DNA from: Reinekea forsetii
Lineage (GTDB): Bacteria > Pseudomonadota > Gammaproteobacteria > Pseudomonadales > Natronospirillaceae
Reading direction: 5' to 3'
DNA length: 64,000 nucleotides
Assembly: GCF_002795845.1 (NCBI RefSeq)
Contig: NZ_CP011797.1
Span: 124,001-188,000, forward strand
The first letter of the stretch is position 1. Each line of letters opens with the position of its first letter. The notes beneath the pieces were generated by a model, which was given only the letters and a program-made list of their open reading frames with translations, was not told the origin of the DNA and did not search any database. The translations under genes and the position numbers were made by a program. Positions 25,693 to 35,328 of this stretch are shown piece by piece.

Positions 25693-26847
25693 ATGCCTGC
25701 TTTTCCTTACCTGCGTTTGCAATTGATGGTATTCGCCTTAGTCTCGGCGGCCTTTACCAATATCTATCTGGCGCAACCGGTGTTGCCGATGGTGCAAGCC
25801 CAATTCGGTATCGATATTGCGGGCGTATCTTGGGCGGTATCGGCGGTTATTCTGGGTATGGCGTTGGCCAATCTGCCCTTTGGTTTGCTGGTCGATCGTT
25901 GGCCCATTCAGCCCATTATCCTGGTCGGTGGCCTGATGGTGGCCGGCGCAGGATTGGTCTGTGCCCTGACCGACAGCTTCCCGGTTTTAATCGCGGCGCG
26001 CTTCGTCCAGGGCCTGTTTATTCCAGCTCTAACCACCTCGATCGCCGCCTACCTAGGTAAGACACTGCCGATCGAGAAGCTCAGCGTGGTCATGGGCTCC
26101 TATGTCGCCGCGACGGTCTTGGGTGGCCTGGGCGGCCGGCTGATGGGCGGTTGGTTGTTCCCGGCCGATGACTGGCGCTATGCCTTTATGGCCACCGCCA
26201 TCTTAACCGTGCTGACTACGGTCATTGCGGTTGTCGGCTTGCCCAAGCCGAGCAACGCAGGCCCTCATGTAAAGAGCACGCTGAGCTATGGTCAGCTGTT
26301 GGCCCAGTGGCCGCTGGTACGTTACTTTATTTGCGCCGCGGGCAGCTTCGCGGTTTTCTCGTCGGTTTTTAATTACCTGCCCTTTCGCCTAGCAGACGCC
26401 CCCTTTGGCTGGTCGACCGAAGCGACTACAACGCTCTACCTGGTCTATATTATGGGCATCTTTATGGCCCCACTGGCCGGTCGCTGGAGCGTGCGCTTTG
26501 GCAGCCGGGCGACTCTGGTCGCCGGCAGCCTGGTGCTGTTGCTGGCCCTGTTATTGCTGCAGCTGGCGTCCTTGATCGCGGTGGTTGTCGGCCTCACCGC
26601 GGTCTGTGCCGGGTTTTTCTGTGTTCACGCCGCCGCTGTGGGCGCCCTCAATCGCAGCCTGACCAGCGGCCACGGCCGCGCCAATGCACTCTATGTGCTG
26701 TTCTATTATGTTGGCGGTTGGCTGGGCATCAGTTTGAATGGTCTGCTCTACCAGCATTGGGGCTGGACTGGGGTGATCGGCTTGTCGCTGTTACTGGTGC
26801 TGATTCCGTTGACCGTAGGTTTAACAGAGCGCCGGCATCCAGCCTGA
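25693..26847 (+). CDS. MFS exporter, YnfM-like
   Basis: The 384-aa product is a 12-helix major facilitator with the early NIYLAQPVLPMVQAQFGI segment and a motif A-like loop (PFGLLVDRWPIQP). An ARFVQGLFIPALTTSIAAYL helix follows; the overall pattern resembles the YnfM/AraJ drug-or-sugar efflux group. Substrate unknown. It is a single gene between the ibpA terminator and the convergent yghU-type gene. Confidence 0.8.
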   Translation: MPAFPYLRLQLMVFALVSAAFTNIYLAQPVLPMVQAQFGIDIAGVSWAVSAVILGMALANLPFGLLVDRWPIQPIILVGGLMVAGAGLVCALTDSFPVLIAARFVQGLFIPALTTSIAAYLGKTLPIEKLSVVMGSYVAATVLGGLGGRLMGGWLFPADDWRYAFMATAILTVLTTVIAVVGLPKPSNAGPHVKSTLSYGQLLAQWPLVRYFICAAGSFAVFSSVFNYLPFRLADAPFGWSTEATTTLYLVYIMGIFMAPLAGRWSVRFGSRATLVAGSLVLLLALLLLQLASLIAVVVGLTAVCAGFFCVHAAAVGALNRSLTSGHGRANALYVLFYYVGGWLGISLNGLLYQHWGWTGVIGLSLLLVLIPLTVGLTERRHPA

Positions 26848-26876
26848 TGAGGCTGGATGAGCATCTCAAATTCAAC

Positions 26877-27746
26877 TCATTTTTTGGTAATTTTATCCTG
26901 CGACCGTTCGGTAAAATCACTCGCATCATGACGTTCATGCAGTTGGCCCGACAACTCTCCCCAAGCCTTATTAACCATCACGCCACGCTTAACCGCAGGG
27001 CGTTGATCAATTTGTTTAGCCCAACGCATTAGGTGTTGGTATGAGGCCAAATCTAAAAATTCTGCCGCATCGTACAGTCGATTTAAGGCCAGCGCGCCAT
27101 ACCAAGGCCAGATGGCAATATCGGCAATGCTGTATTCATCTCCACAGATATAGTCGTTATGGGCTAAGTGCTTGTCCAGCACATCCAGTTGACGTTTTAC
27201 TTCCATAGAAAATCTATCGATACAATATTCAAATTTCTCCGGAGCATACGAATAGAAGTGACCAAAGCCACCGCCTAAATAGGGTGCACTGCCCATCTGC
27301 CAAAACAACCAGGACATGCATTGGGTGCGTTTATCGCCTGTAGGGATCAGGACTTGAAATTTTTCAGCTAAATAAAACAAAATCGATCCCGATTCAAATA
27401 TAGGAACGGTTTGTGTTTTGCTTTGATCGAGCAAGGCGGGGATCTTTGAATTGGGGTTAATATTAACAAAATCACTACCGAACTGATCACCCTCACCAAT
27501 ATTGATTAGATAGGCATCGTATTCCGCCTCTTTGATTCCCAAGGCGAGTAACTCTTCAAACATAATGGTTACCTTCACCCCATTGGGTGTAGCTAACGAA
27601 TACAATTGAAAAGGGTGTTGCCCTTTTTCTAATACCTTGTCGTGCGTTGCGCCGGAAATAGGCCGATTAATATTTGCCCAATTGCCGCCGCTTGGCGTAT
27701 GCCATTGCCATACCTTGGGTGGAATATATGAATCGTCAGCACTCAT
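26877..27746 (-). CDS. yghU: YghU-type glutathione transferase / disulfide-bond oxidoreductase
   Basis: The 289-aa product follows the E. coli YghU pattern along its length. An N-terminal extension (PPKVWQWHTPSGGNWANINR) leads to the thioredoxin-like GST domain with TPNGVKVTIMFEELLALG, NPNSKIPALLD and the glutathione-binding ESGSILFYLAEKF. The helical domain has GGGFGHFYSYAPEKFEY, and the ending is GQLHERHDASDFTERS. Family members use two glutathiones to reduce disulfides and hydroperoxides. AGGA precedes ATG 27746. The gene is visibly AT-richer than its neighbours, which may mean later acquisition. Confidence 0.93.
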   Translation of the reverse strand: MSADDSYIPPKVWQWHTPSGGNWANINRPISGATHDKVLEKGQHPFQLYSLATPNGVKVTIMFEELLALGIKEAEYDAYLINIGEGDQFGSDFVNINPNSKIPALLDQSKTQTVPIFESGSILFYLAEKFQVLIPTGDKRTQCMSWLFWQMGSAPYLGGGFGHFYSYAPEKFEYCIDRFSMEVKRQLDVLDKHLAHNDYICGDEYSIADIAIWPWYGALALNRLYDAAEFLDLASYQHLMRWAKQIDQRPAVKRGVMVNKAWGELSGQLHERHDASDFTERSQDKITKK

Positions 27747-28105
27747 GGTATTTTCCTGTGTTAGTTAATATGAATAAAATTTATCTATCGACAACGCGTT
27801 GGCAGGCCGTTCTCCGACTGCACTAATGCCGGTCTGTATCGACAGTTCGACAAGGTACCTGCAAGAGGGGGCAACAATCAATGGCCCTTACCCATATGGC
27901 TCTTGGCTTTAGATTGTTTTTAACAGCGTAAGAACAATCGACATGCACAGCCCACAACCGTCGAATGATTATACAGTTCACCGCGCCGATTACAGACACT
28001 CGGGTCCGCCCCACCTGGGGCCAGTGTCGCCTGGCCGCGCTTAGGAATAGGTCTGGTTTTTGCTTTATTGAATGTGCCATTCAACCAGCAAAAGGAATAT
28101 GCCCT
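27747..28105. other. 359-bp divergent intergenic region without a supported gene
   Basis: This separates the yghU-type gene and the PEP-CTERM gene. It must hold both promoters, but no convincing -35/-10 pair or operator was found. The PEP-CTERM frame is open back to 27965 but lacks family features before 28106. Confidence 0.5.
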
Positions 28106-28819
28106 ATGTTGTCTTACGCAAGAGGCTGGCTCGCCGCCGGCGCACTCATTGTTGCGGCCAGTGCCGCCCACGCCACGTTGATCGACTTCACCGACGCTAC
28201 TCAATGGTCTGCCGCTGGCACGCCACACACCGTTGCCTATGGTGATTTGGATGTAACCCTGATCGCCTATAACCGTTATGGCCAGCAGGTGCCCTTCACC
28301 AACACCCCCTATGACGGCCAGCAACCCTGCTTAGATGTTGGCGGCCAGGGCCTGCAATGTGAAACCGATGGTATCGGCATTGGCGATGACGAAGTCACCT
28401 ATGGTGTTGAGTTGTTGCAGGTGATGTTTTCATCGGCGGTCGATATTAAATCGGTTACTTTGCTCGACCTGTTCGCGGCCTCACCCACCGATCGAGTCGC
28501 CGAACATGCCTCAATTGGTAGCGACGTCGGCTATCTGAACTATGGTATCTGGGAAGGAACCGCCGACAATGATCACACCGGTTTTCTCACCGCGACGCTA
28601 GATAATGCCTTAGACCTGACCAGTGCCGGACTCTTTAGCGGGGTGACCAACCTCTACCTGGGCGCTCATCCGTACTTGGGCAATCCGTACAACAGTGACT
28701 TCGCGCTGGCCGCGATCGAGTTGGTGGATGTGCCCGAACCCGCTACCCTGTTGTTATTTGGCATGGGTCTGTTGTCGATTTTGGGTCTGCGGCGGATGGT
28801 TAAACATCGCCCTGAATAG
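28106..28819 (+). CDS. PEP-CTERM-sorted exported protein
   Basis: The 237-aa product has a signal peptide (residues ~1-24, ending AHA) and a beta-rich secreted domain of unknown function. The C-terminal PEP-CTERM signal is VPEPATLLLFGMGLLSILGL followed by basic RRMVKH. This signal is recognised by an EpsH-type exosortase and is typical of exopolysaccharide-producing Gram-negatives. No exosortase or polysaccharide genes lie nearby, so the sorting enzyme must be elsewhere. ATG 28106 with AAAAGGA upstream gives a clean signal peptide; the open frame extends to 27965 without one. Confidence 0.85.
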   Translation: MLSYARGWLAAGALIVAASAAHATLIDFTDATQWSAAGTPHTVAYGDLDVTLIAYNRYGQQVPFTNTPYDGQQPCLDVGGQGLQCETDGIGIGDDEVTYGVELLQVMFSSAVDIKSVTLLDLFAASPTDRVAEHASIGSDVGYLNYGIWEGTADNDHTGFLTATLDNALDLTSAGLFSGVTNLYLGAHPYLGNPYNSDFALAAIELVDVPEPATLLLFGMGLLSILGLRRMVKHRPE

Positions 28820-29011
28820 CCGACAGAAACAGTCCTGGAGCCCATTTTGAGGCGCTTGTGTCGGTTTTTTTTGCAGTCAAAGTGGGCAGAGCCTCGTGCC
28901 GGTTCGGCCTGCCCGCTCGCTGAGTCGGCACGGCGAGGCCTAAAATCGACCTTTCTCGTTGGGCCAGCGGTTTTCTTTGCCTTTGCGCCTGTTTAACCGG
29001 CCGGGAATCGT

Positions 29012-29017
29012 TATAAT
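29012..29017 (+). promoter_or_regulatory. -10 box TATAAT before glnS
   Basis: A perfect TATAAT lies 38 nt upstream of the glnS ATG. No good -35 was found at 16-18 nt, so the promoter call is tentative. Confidence 0.35.
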
Positions 29018-29054
29018 CGGCGGTTCCCACGCCCTGGAACAGAGAAGCGCCTAC

Positions 29055-30719
29055 ATGACTGAACAATCGTCCAACTTTTTGCGGACAATCATCGACAATG
29101 ATCTGAAAGCCGGCCTGCACACTAAAATCGTTACCCGTTTTCCGCCGGAACCCAATGGCTATTTGCATATCGGCCATGCCAAGGCGATCTGCGTCAATTT
29201 TGGTCTCGCGCAGGAATTCCAGGGCGAAACCAATCTGCGTTTCGATGACACCAACCCGGAAAAAGAAGAGCAGTCCTATATTGACGCGATCGAGGAAGAT
29301 ATCCGTTGGTTGGGCTTTACCTGGCAGGCGCCGGTTAAGTTCACCTCGGACTATTTCGATCAGTTACACGCCTGGGCGGTCCATTTGATCGAGCAGGGCA
29401 AAGCCTATGTCTGTGACCTAAACGCCGAGCAACTGCGCAGCGCGCGCGGTTCGCTCACCGAGCCGGGCCAAGACAGTCCATTCCGCAGCCGCAGCGTGGC
29501 CGAAAACCTCGAGCTGTTCGCGCAGATGAAAGACGGCGCGTTCGATGAGGGCCGCTGTTCGCTGCGTGCAAAAATCGATATGGCCTCACCCAATTTAAAT
29601 ATGCGCGATCCAATTATCTATCGCATTCGCAAGGTTGAGCACCACCAAACGGGTAACAAGTGGTGCATCTACCCGAGTTATGACTTTGCTCACGGTCAGG
29701 GTGATGCGCTCGAAGGCGTGACGCATTCGCTCTGCTCGTTGGAATTTGAAGACCATCGGCCGCTTTATAACTGGTTTCTCGATCAGTTGCCGGTGCCGTC
29801 TCGGCCGCGCCAGGTTGAATTCGCGCGTTTGAATTTGAACTACACCATTACCAGCAAACGTAAGTTGAAAAAACTGGTCGATGAACAGGTAGTCGACGGT
29901 TGGGACGATCCGCGGATGCCGACCATCAGCGGCATGCGTCGGCGTGGTGTGTCGCCCGCGGCCATTCGTCATTTTATCGATGCCTCGGGTATTTCTCGGG
30001 CCGTCGGCACGGTCGTCGACCTGGGCATGTTGGAAGCCTCAATTCGCGACGATCTCAACGACAATGCACCGCGCGCGATGGCGGTGATGAACCCGCTGCG
30101 GGTCGTGTTGACCAATCTGCCCGAGGGTCATCAAGAGATACTGAGCATGGCAGCCCATCCGAATAAGCCGGAACTGGGTGAGCGAGATGTGCCATTGAGT
30201 CGAGAATTGTGGATCGACCGGGATGACTTTAATCTGGACAGCAGCCTGTCGCGCAAGAAATTCAAACGCCTAGTGCCCGGCGATTACGTGCGCTTGCGCG
30301 GTGCCTATATCATCAAGGCGGAAAGTTTTAGCCAAGATGCCGACGGCCAGATCAGCGAAATTCAGGCGACGGTGGTAGCCGACTCGGTCGGCAATAACAT
30401 CGACGGCATCAAGCCGCGCGGCGTGATCCAATGGGTATCGGCCGAGCACGGCTTGCCGGCCACGGTGCGGGTCTACGATCGACTCTTTAATCATCCGACC
30501 CCGGATAAGGGCGACAATGATTTCATGAGCTTTATCAATCCCGATTCATTGTCGATTCTGACCGACTGTATTGTCGAACCCAGTCTCAAGACCGCCGCAC
30601 CGGAAGCCAGTTTTCAGTTTGAGCGTGAAGGCTACTTTGTCGTCGATCGATTCGATTCCACGGGCGATGCTCTAGTGTTTAATAAGACCATCGGTTTGCG
30701 CGATGTGTGGCAACGCTAA
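29055..30719 (+). CDS. glnS: glutaminyl-tRNA synthetase
   Basis: The 554-aa product charges tRNA-Gln with glutamine. It has the class I HIGH motif (PPEPNGYLHIGHAKAI), the RFDDTNPEKE substrate segment, LEFEDHRPLYNWF, and the KMSKS-equivalent TSKRKL. The C-terminal anticodon-binding beta-barrels follow. It matches family length (~554 in E. coli). ATG 29055 starts the conserved MTEQSSNFLRTIID; an earlier in-frame codon at 28959 adds non-family sequence. Single-gene unit ending in a terminator. Confidence 0.97.
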   Translation: MTEQSSNFLRTIIDNDLKAGLHTKIVTRFPPEPNGYLHIGHAKAICVNFGLAQEFQGETNLRFDDTNPEKEEQSYIDAIEEDIRWLGFTWQAPVKFTSDYFDQLHAWAVHLIEQGKAYVCDLNAEQLRSARGSLTEPGQDSPFRSRSVAENLELFAQMKDGAFDEGRCSLRAKIDMASPNLNMRDPIIYRIRKVEHHQTGNKWCIYPSYDFAHGQGDALEGVTHSLCSLEFEDHRPLYNWFLDQLPVPSRPRQVEFARLNLNYTITSKRKLKKLVDEQVVDGWDDPRMPTISGMRRRGVSPAAIRHFIDASGISRAVGTVVDLGMLEASIRDDLNDNAPRAMAVMNPLRVVLTNLPEGHQEILSMAAHPNKPELGERDVPLSRELWIDRDDFNLDSSLSRKKFKRLVPGDYVRLRGAYIIKAESFSQDADGQISEIQATVVADSVGNNIDGIKPRGVIQWVSAEHGLPATVRVYDRLFNHPTPDKGDNDFMSFINPDSLSILTDCIVEPSLKTAAPEASFQFEREGYFVVDRFDSTGDALVFNKTIGLRDVWQR

Positions 30720-30752
30720 GGCTCAAACAATCGGTCCACGCTAGTTGCTAAA

Positions 30753-30783
30753 ATAAAAAAACCGCGCTCGGCGGTTTTTTTAT
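30753..30783. terminator. bidirectional-looking terminator after glnS
   Basis: An A-run, a short GC stem (ACCGC 30761-30765 with GCGGT 30771-30775) and a T-run form a symmetric intrinsic terminator 34 nt after glnS. Confidence 0.8.
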
Positions 30784-30917
30784 ATCGACCTGTAAATGTT
30801 TGTTTGCAGGTTCGTCGCCGGCGGCTCGTTCAGGACCGGGTAAGGATGAACAAAAGCCTAGAGCCGGCCATCGGCTGTGCTAGACTGCGCGGCCGAAGTT
30901 CGCCCCGTAGGAACAAC

Positions 30918-32147
30918 ATGACCGCCTCGTCTCAAGCTCGAACCAAAGCCTCACCTCCGCTCGCCGAGTTTATTGCCTTGGTCGGGCTGATCAGCTCGTT
31001 GGTGGCGCTGAGTATCGATGCAATGTTGCCCGCCCTGCCGCAGATAGCCAGCGATTTGGGTGTTCAGGATATGCGTCAGACCCAATGGGTGATTACCTCG
31101 CTGATATTTGGCATGTCATTTGGACAGCTCTTTTTCGGGCCCCTGTCCGACTCCTATGGCCGAAAGTTCGGCATCCTCACCGGCATCCTATTATTTTGTC
31201 TCGGTTCCATGTTGGCCATGACGGCGACCAGTTTACCGATGTTACTGGTCGGTCGAGTGCTCCAGGGTATTGGTGTCGCCGGACCGCGTATCGCATCACT
31301 GGCATTGGTACGCGATATCTATGTTGGCGACGCCATGGCGCGGGTCATGTCCTTTGTTATGATGGTCTTTATCATGGTGCCGATGGTGGCCCCTCTGGTC
31401 GGTCAGGCAGTCCTGCTGGCGTTCAGTTGGCGCGCCATCTTTGGTTTGTTTATTGTCCTGTCGACCATTGCCGCACTCTGGTTGGTGATAAGACAGCCAG
31501 AAACCTTAGGCGTTGCCAATCGGCGGCCGTTTCGCGTGCAAGCCATCTGGCGCACCACCGTCGCGGTGGTGCATCACCCGAGGGTACTGGGTTTCTCGAT
31601 TACGGCAGGGCTGATTTTCGGGGCCCTGTTATCCTATGTAGCCTCCGCGCAGGCCATTTTCCAGGGTATATACCAACTCGGCGAGGCTTTCCCGTTCTAC
31701 TTCGGCGCCCTAGCCTTTGGCATCGGTGTTGCGTCCTTTGCAAACAGTGGCCTGGTGGTGCGCTTTGGCGCCGAGCGTCTGACGGTGACTGGCCTCTGGG
31801 GCCTGCTATTTTTTACCACGCTGCTGACTCTGATCGCCTTTGGGAATCAGGGTATTCCACCCTTGTGGGCCTTTATGGGCTTGGGTTTTCTGATGTTTTT
31901 TTGCGTCGGTATTCTGTTCGGCAATTTGAACGCCTTGGCGATGGTGCCACTGGGACGGATGGCCGGGATCGGCGCTGCGGTGGTGGGTTCGGTATCGAAT
32001 GTGGTCGCCGTGCTGGTGTCGGCTCTGGTGGGTTGGTTCTATAACGACACCCTGTTGCCTATACTGCTTGGCATCTGCGTTTGTTCCATAGCGGCGCTGT
32101 TGATTGTCGGGCAGATTCGTAATCTGCCCGACACGCCACTGGAATAA
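30918..32147 (+). CDS. Bcr/CflA-family MFS multidrug exporter
   Basis: The 409-aa product has 12 predicted helices and Bcr/CflA motifs: SIDAMLPALPQIASDLGV, the motif A loop FGPLSDSYGRK, and RVLQGIGVAGPRIASLALVRD. The family exports drugs (bicyclomycin, chloramphenicol) or natural metabolites by proton antiport. Substrate not deducible. ATG 30918 with an AGGA upstream is preferred over an in-frame start at 30804, which would add an Arg-rich leader. Confidence 0.9.
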   Translation: MTASSQARTKASPPLAEFIALVGLISSLVALSIDAMLPALPQIASDLGVQDMRQTQWVITSLIFGMSFGQLFFGPLSDSYGRKFGILTGILLFCLGSMLAMTATSLPMLLVGRVLQGIGVAGPRIASLALVRDIYVGDAMARVMSFVMMVFIMVPMVAPLVGQAVLLAFSWRAIFGLFIVLSTIAALWLVIRQPETLGVANRRPFRVQAIWRTTVAVVHHPRVLGFSITAGLIFGALLSYVASAQAIFQGIYQLGEAFPFYFGALAFGIGVASFANSGLVVRFGAERLTVTGLWGLLFFTTLLTLIAFGNQGIPPLWAFMGLGFLMFFCVGILFGNLNALAMVPLGRMAGIGAAVVGSVSNVVAVLVSALVGWFYNDTLLPILLGICVCSIAALLIVGQIRNLPDTPLE

Positions 32148-32162
32148 AGCCGGGCGGCGCAC

Positions 32163-32672
32163 TCAGTGGCGAATCTTGTCAAACACCACAAAGGAATAGT
32201 CATACGGATTGGGACCGTCCGCGCTGAAGTCCTCGCGGCCGATTTCTTGATAGGCCTGCCGATCCCACTCGGGGAAGCGCGCATCGCCATCGACATCGGC
32301 ATGCACTAGGGTCACGTAGAGGCGTTCCGCCAAGGGCAGACAGAGCTTATATATCTCGGCACCGCCGATCACGATGACTTCCTCGGCGCCGGCTATCAGC
32401 GTCTCGGCCGCCGCCAGCTCCAGTGCGGCTGGCAAACTATTGACCACCTTGATGCCCTCGGCGTGAAAATCCTTCGCACGCGTGATGACTATGTTGATCC
32501 GATTCGGCAACGGGCGGCCAATGCTTTCATAGGTCTTGCGGCCCATGATCACAGTTTTGCCGCTGGTCAGGCGCTTGAAGTATTTTAGGTCATTGGGCAG
32601 GTGCCAAGGCAACTTGTTCTGGCGCCCTATGACGCCGTTATTGGCCATTGCCCAGATCATGGCGATGCGCAT
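32163..32672 (-). CDS. folA: dihydrofolate reductase
   Basis: The 169-aa product reduces dihydrofolate with NADPH. It has IWAMANNGVIGRQNKLPW, the catalytic Asp in LPNDLKYFKRLT, the NADPH-binding GRKTYESIGRPLPNR, and VIGGAEIY. It ends 15 nt after the convergent exporter gene. It works with the thymidylate synthase encoded at 56389, which produces dihydrofolate. Confidence 0.97.
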   Translation of the reverse strand: MRIAMIWAMANNGVIGRQNKLPWHLPNDLKYFKRLTSGKTVIMGRKTYESIGRPLPNRINIVITRAKDFHAEGIKVVNSLPAALELAAAETLIAGAEEVIVIGGAEIYKLCLPLAERLYVTLVHADVDGDARFPEWDRQAYQEIGREDFSADGPNPYDYSFVVFDKIRH

Positions 32673-32878
32673 CTGTGTCTCCTATCGACGGGTTTTCGCG
32701 TCAGTATGGCCAAGGCGGGCGGGCAAGTCGATGGTTTTTGAGTACAGCAGGTCGCCCCGGGACGTCGGCTCGGGCGCGCTCTAAATCTCGGTGTTGGATG
32801 TGGAAAATCAGCGGATCAACAAGGCCAAAGCTGTTAAGCTGATTCCATTCCCCTTTTGTTCCTTCGAGGTTGAGTATT

Positions 32879-33784
32879 ATGCCGCACATTAAGCAGGTTG
32901 CCATTACCGGTGGCACCCATGGTAATGAATTGACCGGTGTTCATCTGTTAAAACATTGGCGCTCTGACCCCGCACAGGTGGCTCGCTCGAGCTTTACCAC
33001 CGAATTGCACCTAACCAACCCCAGGGCTAACGGGCTCAATCGACGTTATATCGATCAGGATCTAAACCGTCAGTTCAGTCTTGATGATCTCAACAATACC
33101 GCTCTCCTCGGTTATGAACACCAGCAGGCCAAGGCCCTCAACGCGTTGCTCGGCCCGAAGGAAGATCCCCGAGTCGACTTTGTTATCGATTTACACACCA
33201 CCACCGCCAATATGGGTACCTCATTGATCTTTAACAGTGAAGACCCGCTGGTGGTCGGCATGGCCTTCTATGTGCAGCAGCAACTGCCCCATGCGAAATT
33301 ATTTATGGACCCGGGTGAACGCCTGAGTGACACCTTTCTCACCTCAGTGGGGCGTTACAACGGGTTTTTGGTCGAGGTGGGGCCGGTCCCCCAGGGCTTA
33401 CTTCGGGCCGATGTATACAATGAAACCCAGGTGGTGGTGATGCATTGCCTGGACTATTTAGATGCCTTTAATCGAGGCACCTTGCCGAATTTAGCGGGGC
33501 AGCGCGAGGGCTTCTGCTTTGTCGAAAAGGTGGTCCTGCCGGAAAATGAGCAAGGTGAATTAACCGCGATGGTGCATCCGGACTTGCAGGACAGAGACTA
33601 CCAGCCGATTGCGCCGGGCGACCCGTTTTTTATGACGTTGGCCGGAGATACCCTAGCCTATACCGGTAGTAAAGTTGTCTACGGTGCCTTTATCAATGAG
33701 GCCGCCTACTACGATGCCCATGTCGGCCTCAGTCTGATGGACAAGATCCAGATAGAGCTTAAAAGCGAACCAACAGCTGACTGA
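32879..33784 (+). CDS. aspartoacylase / M14-type N-acyl amino acid amidohydrolase
   Basis: The 301-aa product has the zinc-binding set of the AspA/AstE family: HGNE in TGGTHGNELTGVHLL, the later HTTT in DLHTTTANMGTSL, the Arg-rich NPRANGLNRRYIDQDLNR, and EVGPVPQG (catalytic Glu region). It fits aspartoacylase (N-acetyl-aspartate to aspartate plus acetate), though other N-acyl amino acids are possible in bacteria. ATG 32879 is preferred over TTG 32870. Its 3' end overlaps the convergent DUF484 gene by 26 nt. Confidence 0.85.
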   Translation: MPHIKQVAITGGTHGNELTGVHLLKHWRSDPAQVARSSFTTELHLTNPRANGLNRRYIDQDLNRQFSLDDLNNTALLGYEHQQAKALNALLGPKEDPRVDFVIDLHTTTANMGTSLIFNSEDPLVVGMAFYVQQQLPHAKLFMDPGERLSDTFLTSVGRYNGFLVEVGPVPQGLLRADVYNETQVVVMHCLDYLDAFNRGTLPNLAGQREGFCFVEKVVLPENEQGELTAMVHPDLQDRDYQPIAPGDPFFMTLAGDTLAYTGSKVVYGAFINEAAYYDAHVGLSLMDKIQIELKSEPTAD

Positions 33785-34430
33785 CCACCATGGCCAGATA
33801 GCCCAGAAACAAAGTGTCGGTGCTCGACTTAAAGTGCAGCGCATCGCGACTGCCTAGGGCCAGTAGACCGATGGCCTGGCCATTGAGCGAAATGGCGGCA
33901 ACGGCCATGGATCGGACGGCGGCGTCGCCGAAGATAAACTGCCGTGCCGCCGAGTCGAATTCACCACATTGATTCCTTAAATGCGCCACCGTCTCTGGGA
34001 AATGCAGCTCTAAGGCGTTGGCATCGCAGGCGCGCCAAGAGTCGTCGGTGTCGCCGGGCAGGTGGTTGAAGACCAGTTGTGCTTCTTCAACCTCGAATCG
34101 GCCGGTCAAGCCCTGGGTCAGGGTATGGCTGATCTCGTTTAGGGTACGACAGGTAATCAGTTCTAGTGACAAGGCCTGCAAGTTTAAAAACAGCTGGTCG
34201 TTGCGCTGGGCGACACTAATAAACTGACTTATACGATCGATCATGGCGCTGTTTTCAGTGCGTAAAATGCTATTCTGACGCTCCATCAAGGAGATCGCCT
34301 GGCCACTGTCATGACGAATATGTAGCGTCTTGAGTAGATTCGGATGATCTTCAAAAAAAGTAGGATGCTGTTTTAAATAGCGTACGACGTCGGTCTCGGC
34401 CGAACCAAGCTGTTGAAACAACTTTTTCAC
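33759..34430 (-). CDS. DUF484 family protein
   Basis: The 223-aa product matches DUF484: a short helical N-terminus with [19 protein letters not shown], a coiled segment ([21 protein letters not shown] split by the motif), and a GAF-like domain. The function of the family is unknown; it sits between dapF and xerC in many gammaproteobacteria. Here it follows dapF with a GTGA overlap, but no xerC follows. GTG 34430 is chosen for the upstream AAGGAG. Confidence 0.88.
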   Translation of the reverse strand: MKKLFQQLGSAETDVVRYLKQHPTFFEDHPNLLKTLHIRHDSGQAISLMERQNSILRTENSAMIDRISQFISVAQRNDQLFLNLQALSLELITCRTLNEISHTLTQGLTGRFEVEEAQLVFNHLPGDTDDSWRACDANALELHFPETVAHLRNQCGEFDSAARQFIFGDAAVRSMAVAAISLNGQAIGLLALGSRDALHFKSSTDTLFLGYLAMVVSQLLVRF

Positions 34431-35251
34431 GATAAAACTCCTTCGAACACCCGGCTGGCGGGACCGGTCATCATAACGTTGCCTTCGCCCGACCATTGAA
34501 TGGCTAAAACGCCACCTGGTAGTGTGACAGACACCTCATGGTCGAGCCAGCCATTGATGATCCCGGCCACAACGGCGGCGCACGCGCCGGTGCCACAAGC
34601 CAGGGTTTCACCGACGCCGCGTTCAAACACGCGCAAGCGGACCTGGCTGCGGTTAACCACTTCGAGGAAGCCAACATTGACGCGTTGCGGGAAGGCGAGA
34701 TGGCTTTCGATCTGTGGACCCAGTTGTTCTACATCGGCCCGCAGCACATCCTCAACTCGGATCACACAGTGTGGATTGCCCATATTAACGGCGCTGATTT
34801 GCAGGGTCTGTTGATTCACCTGCAAGTCATAGAGGTCGAGCCGGTCGGGGGCATTAAAGGGGATTTTTGCTGGGGCCAAGCGTGGCCGACCCATATCGAC
34901 GGTAACCTGGCCATCGTCCTGAATATGCAGCTCCAGATCACCACCGGCGGTTTCAACCCGGATCGAGGTTTGTTCGGTCAGGCGCTGATCGGTGACGAAA
35001 CGCGCAAAGCAGCGCGCGCCGTTGCCGCAATTTTCCACTTCGCTGCCATCGGCATTAAAGATTCGATAGCGAAAGTCGCGATCGGGCCGGGTGGGCGGCT
35101 CGACCAACAGCAGCTGATCAAAACCGATACCGAAGTGCCGATCGGACCACTGTTCAATTTCTGTCGCACTGAGTTCGACATTTTGGGTGACGCCGTCGAT
35201 CACCATAAAGTCATTGCCCAAACCGTGCATCTTTGTAAACTTTAACCGCAT
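34427..35251 (-). CDS. dapF: diaminopimelate epimerase
   Basis: The 274-aa product converts LL- to meso-diaminopimelate for lysine and peptidoglycan. The two catalytic Cys are visible in ENCGNGARC and ACGTGACAA. The start [16 protein letters not shown] is the family hallmark. It lies downstream of lysA and is coupled to DUF484. Confidence 0.97.
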   Translation of the reverse strand: MRLKFTKMHGLGNDFMVIDGVTQNVELSATEIEQWSDRHFGIGFDQLLLVEPPTRPDRDFRYRIFNADGSEVENCGNGARCFARFVTDQRLTEQTSIRVETAGGDLELHIQDDGQVTVDMGRPRLAPAKIPFNAPDRLDLYDLQVNQQTLQISAVNMGNPHCVIRVEDVLRADVEQLGPQIESHLAFPQRVNVGFLEVVNRSQVRLRVFERGVGETLACGTGACAAVVAGIINGWLDHEVSVTLPGGVLAIQWSGEGNVMMTGPASRVFEGVLS

Positions 35252-35328
35252 GCTTGCCTCTGCTGCCTAATTTGGACGGTAGGGTCGTTACCCATACCGC
35301 GAATATTCCGCGTTCTAACGAAGCCTAT

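Noticed and set aside
31085-32044. 319-codon ORF in another frame of the Bcr/CflA exporter gene
   Set aside because: The exporter frame has membrane helices and family motifs; this frame has none.
34538-35245. 235-codon plus-strand ORF antisense to dapF
   Set aside because: Shadow of dapF, which has clear catalytic motifs on the minus strand.
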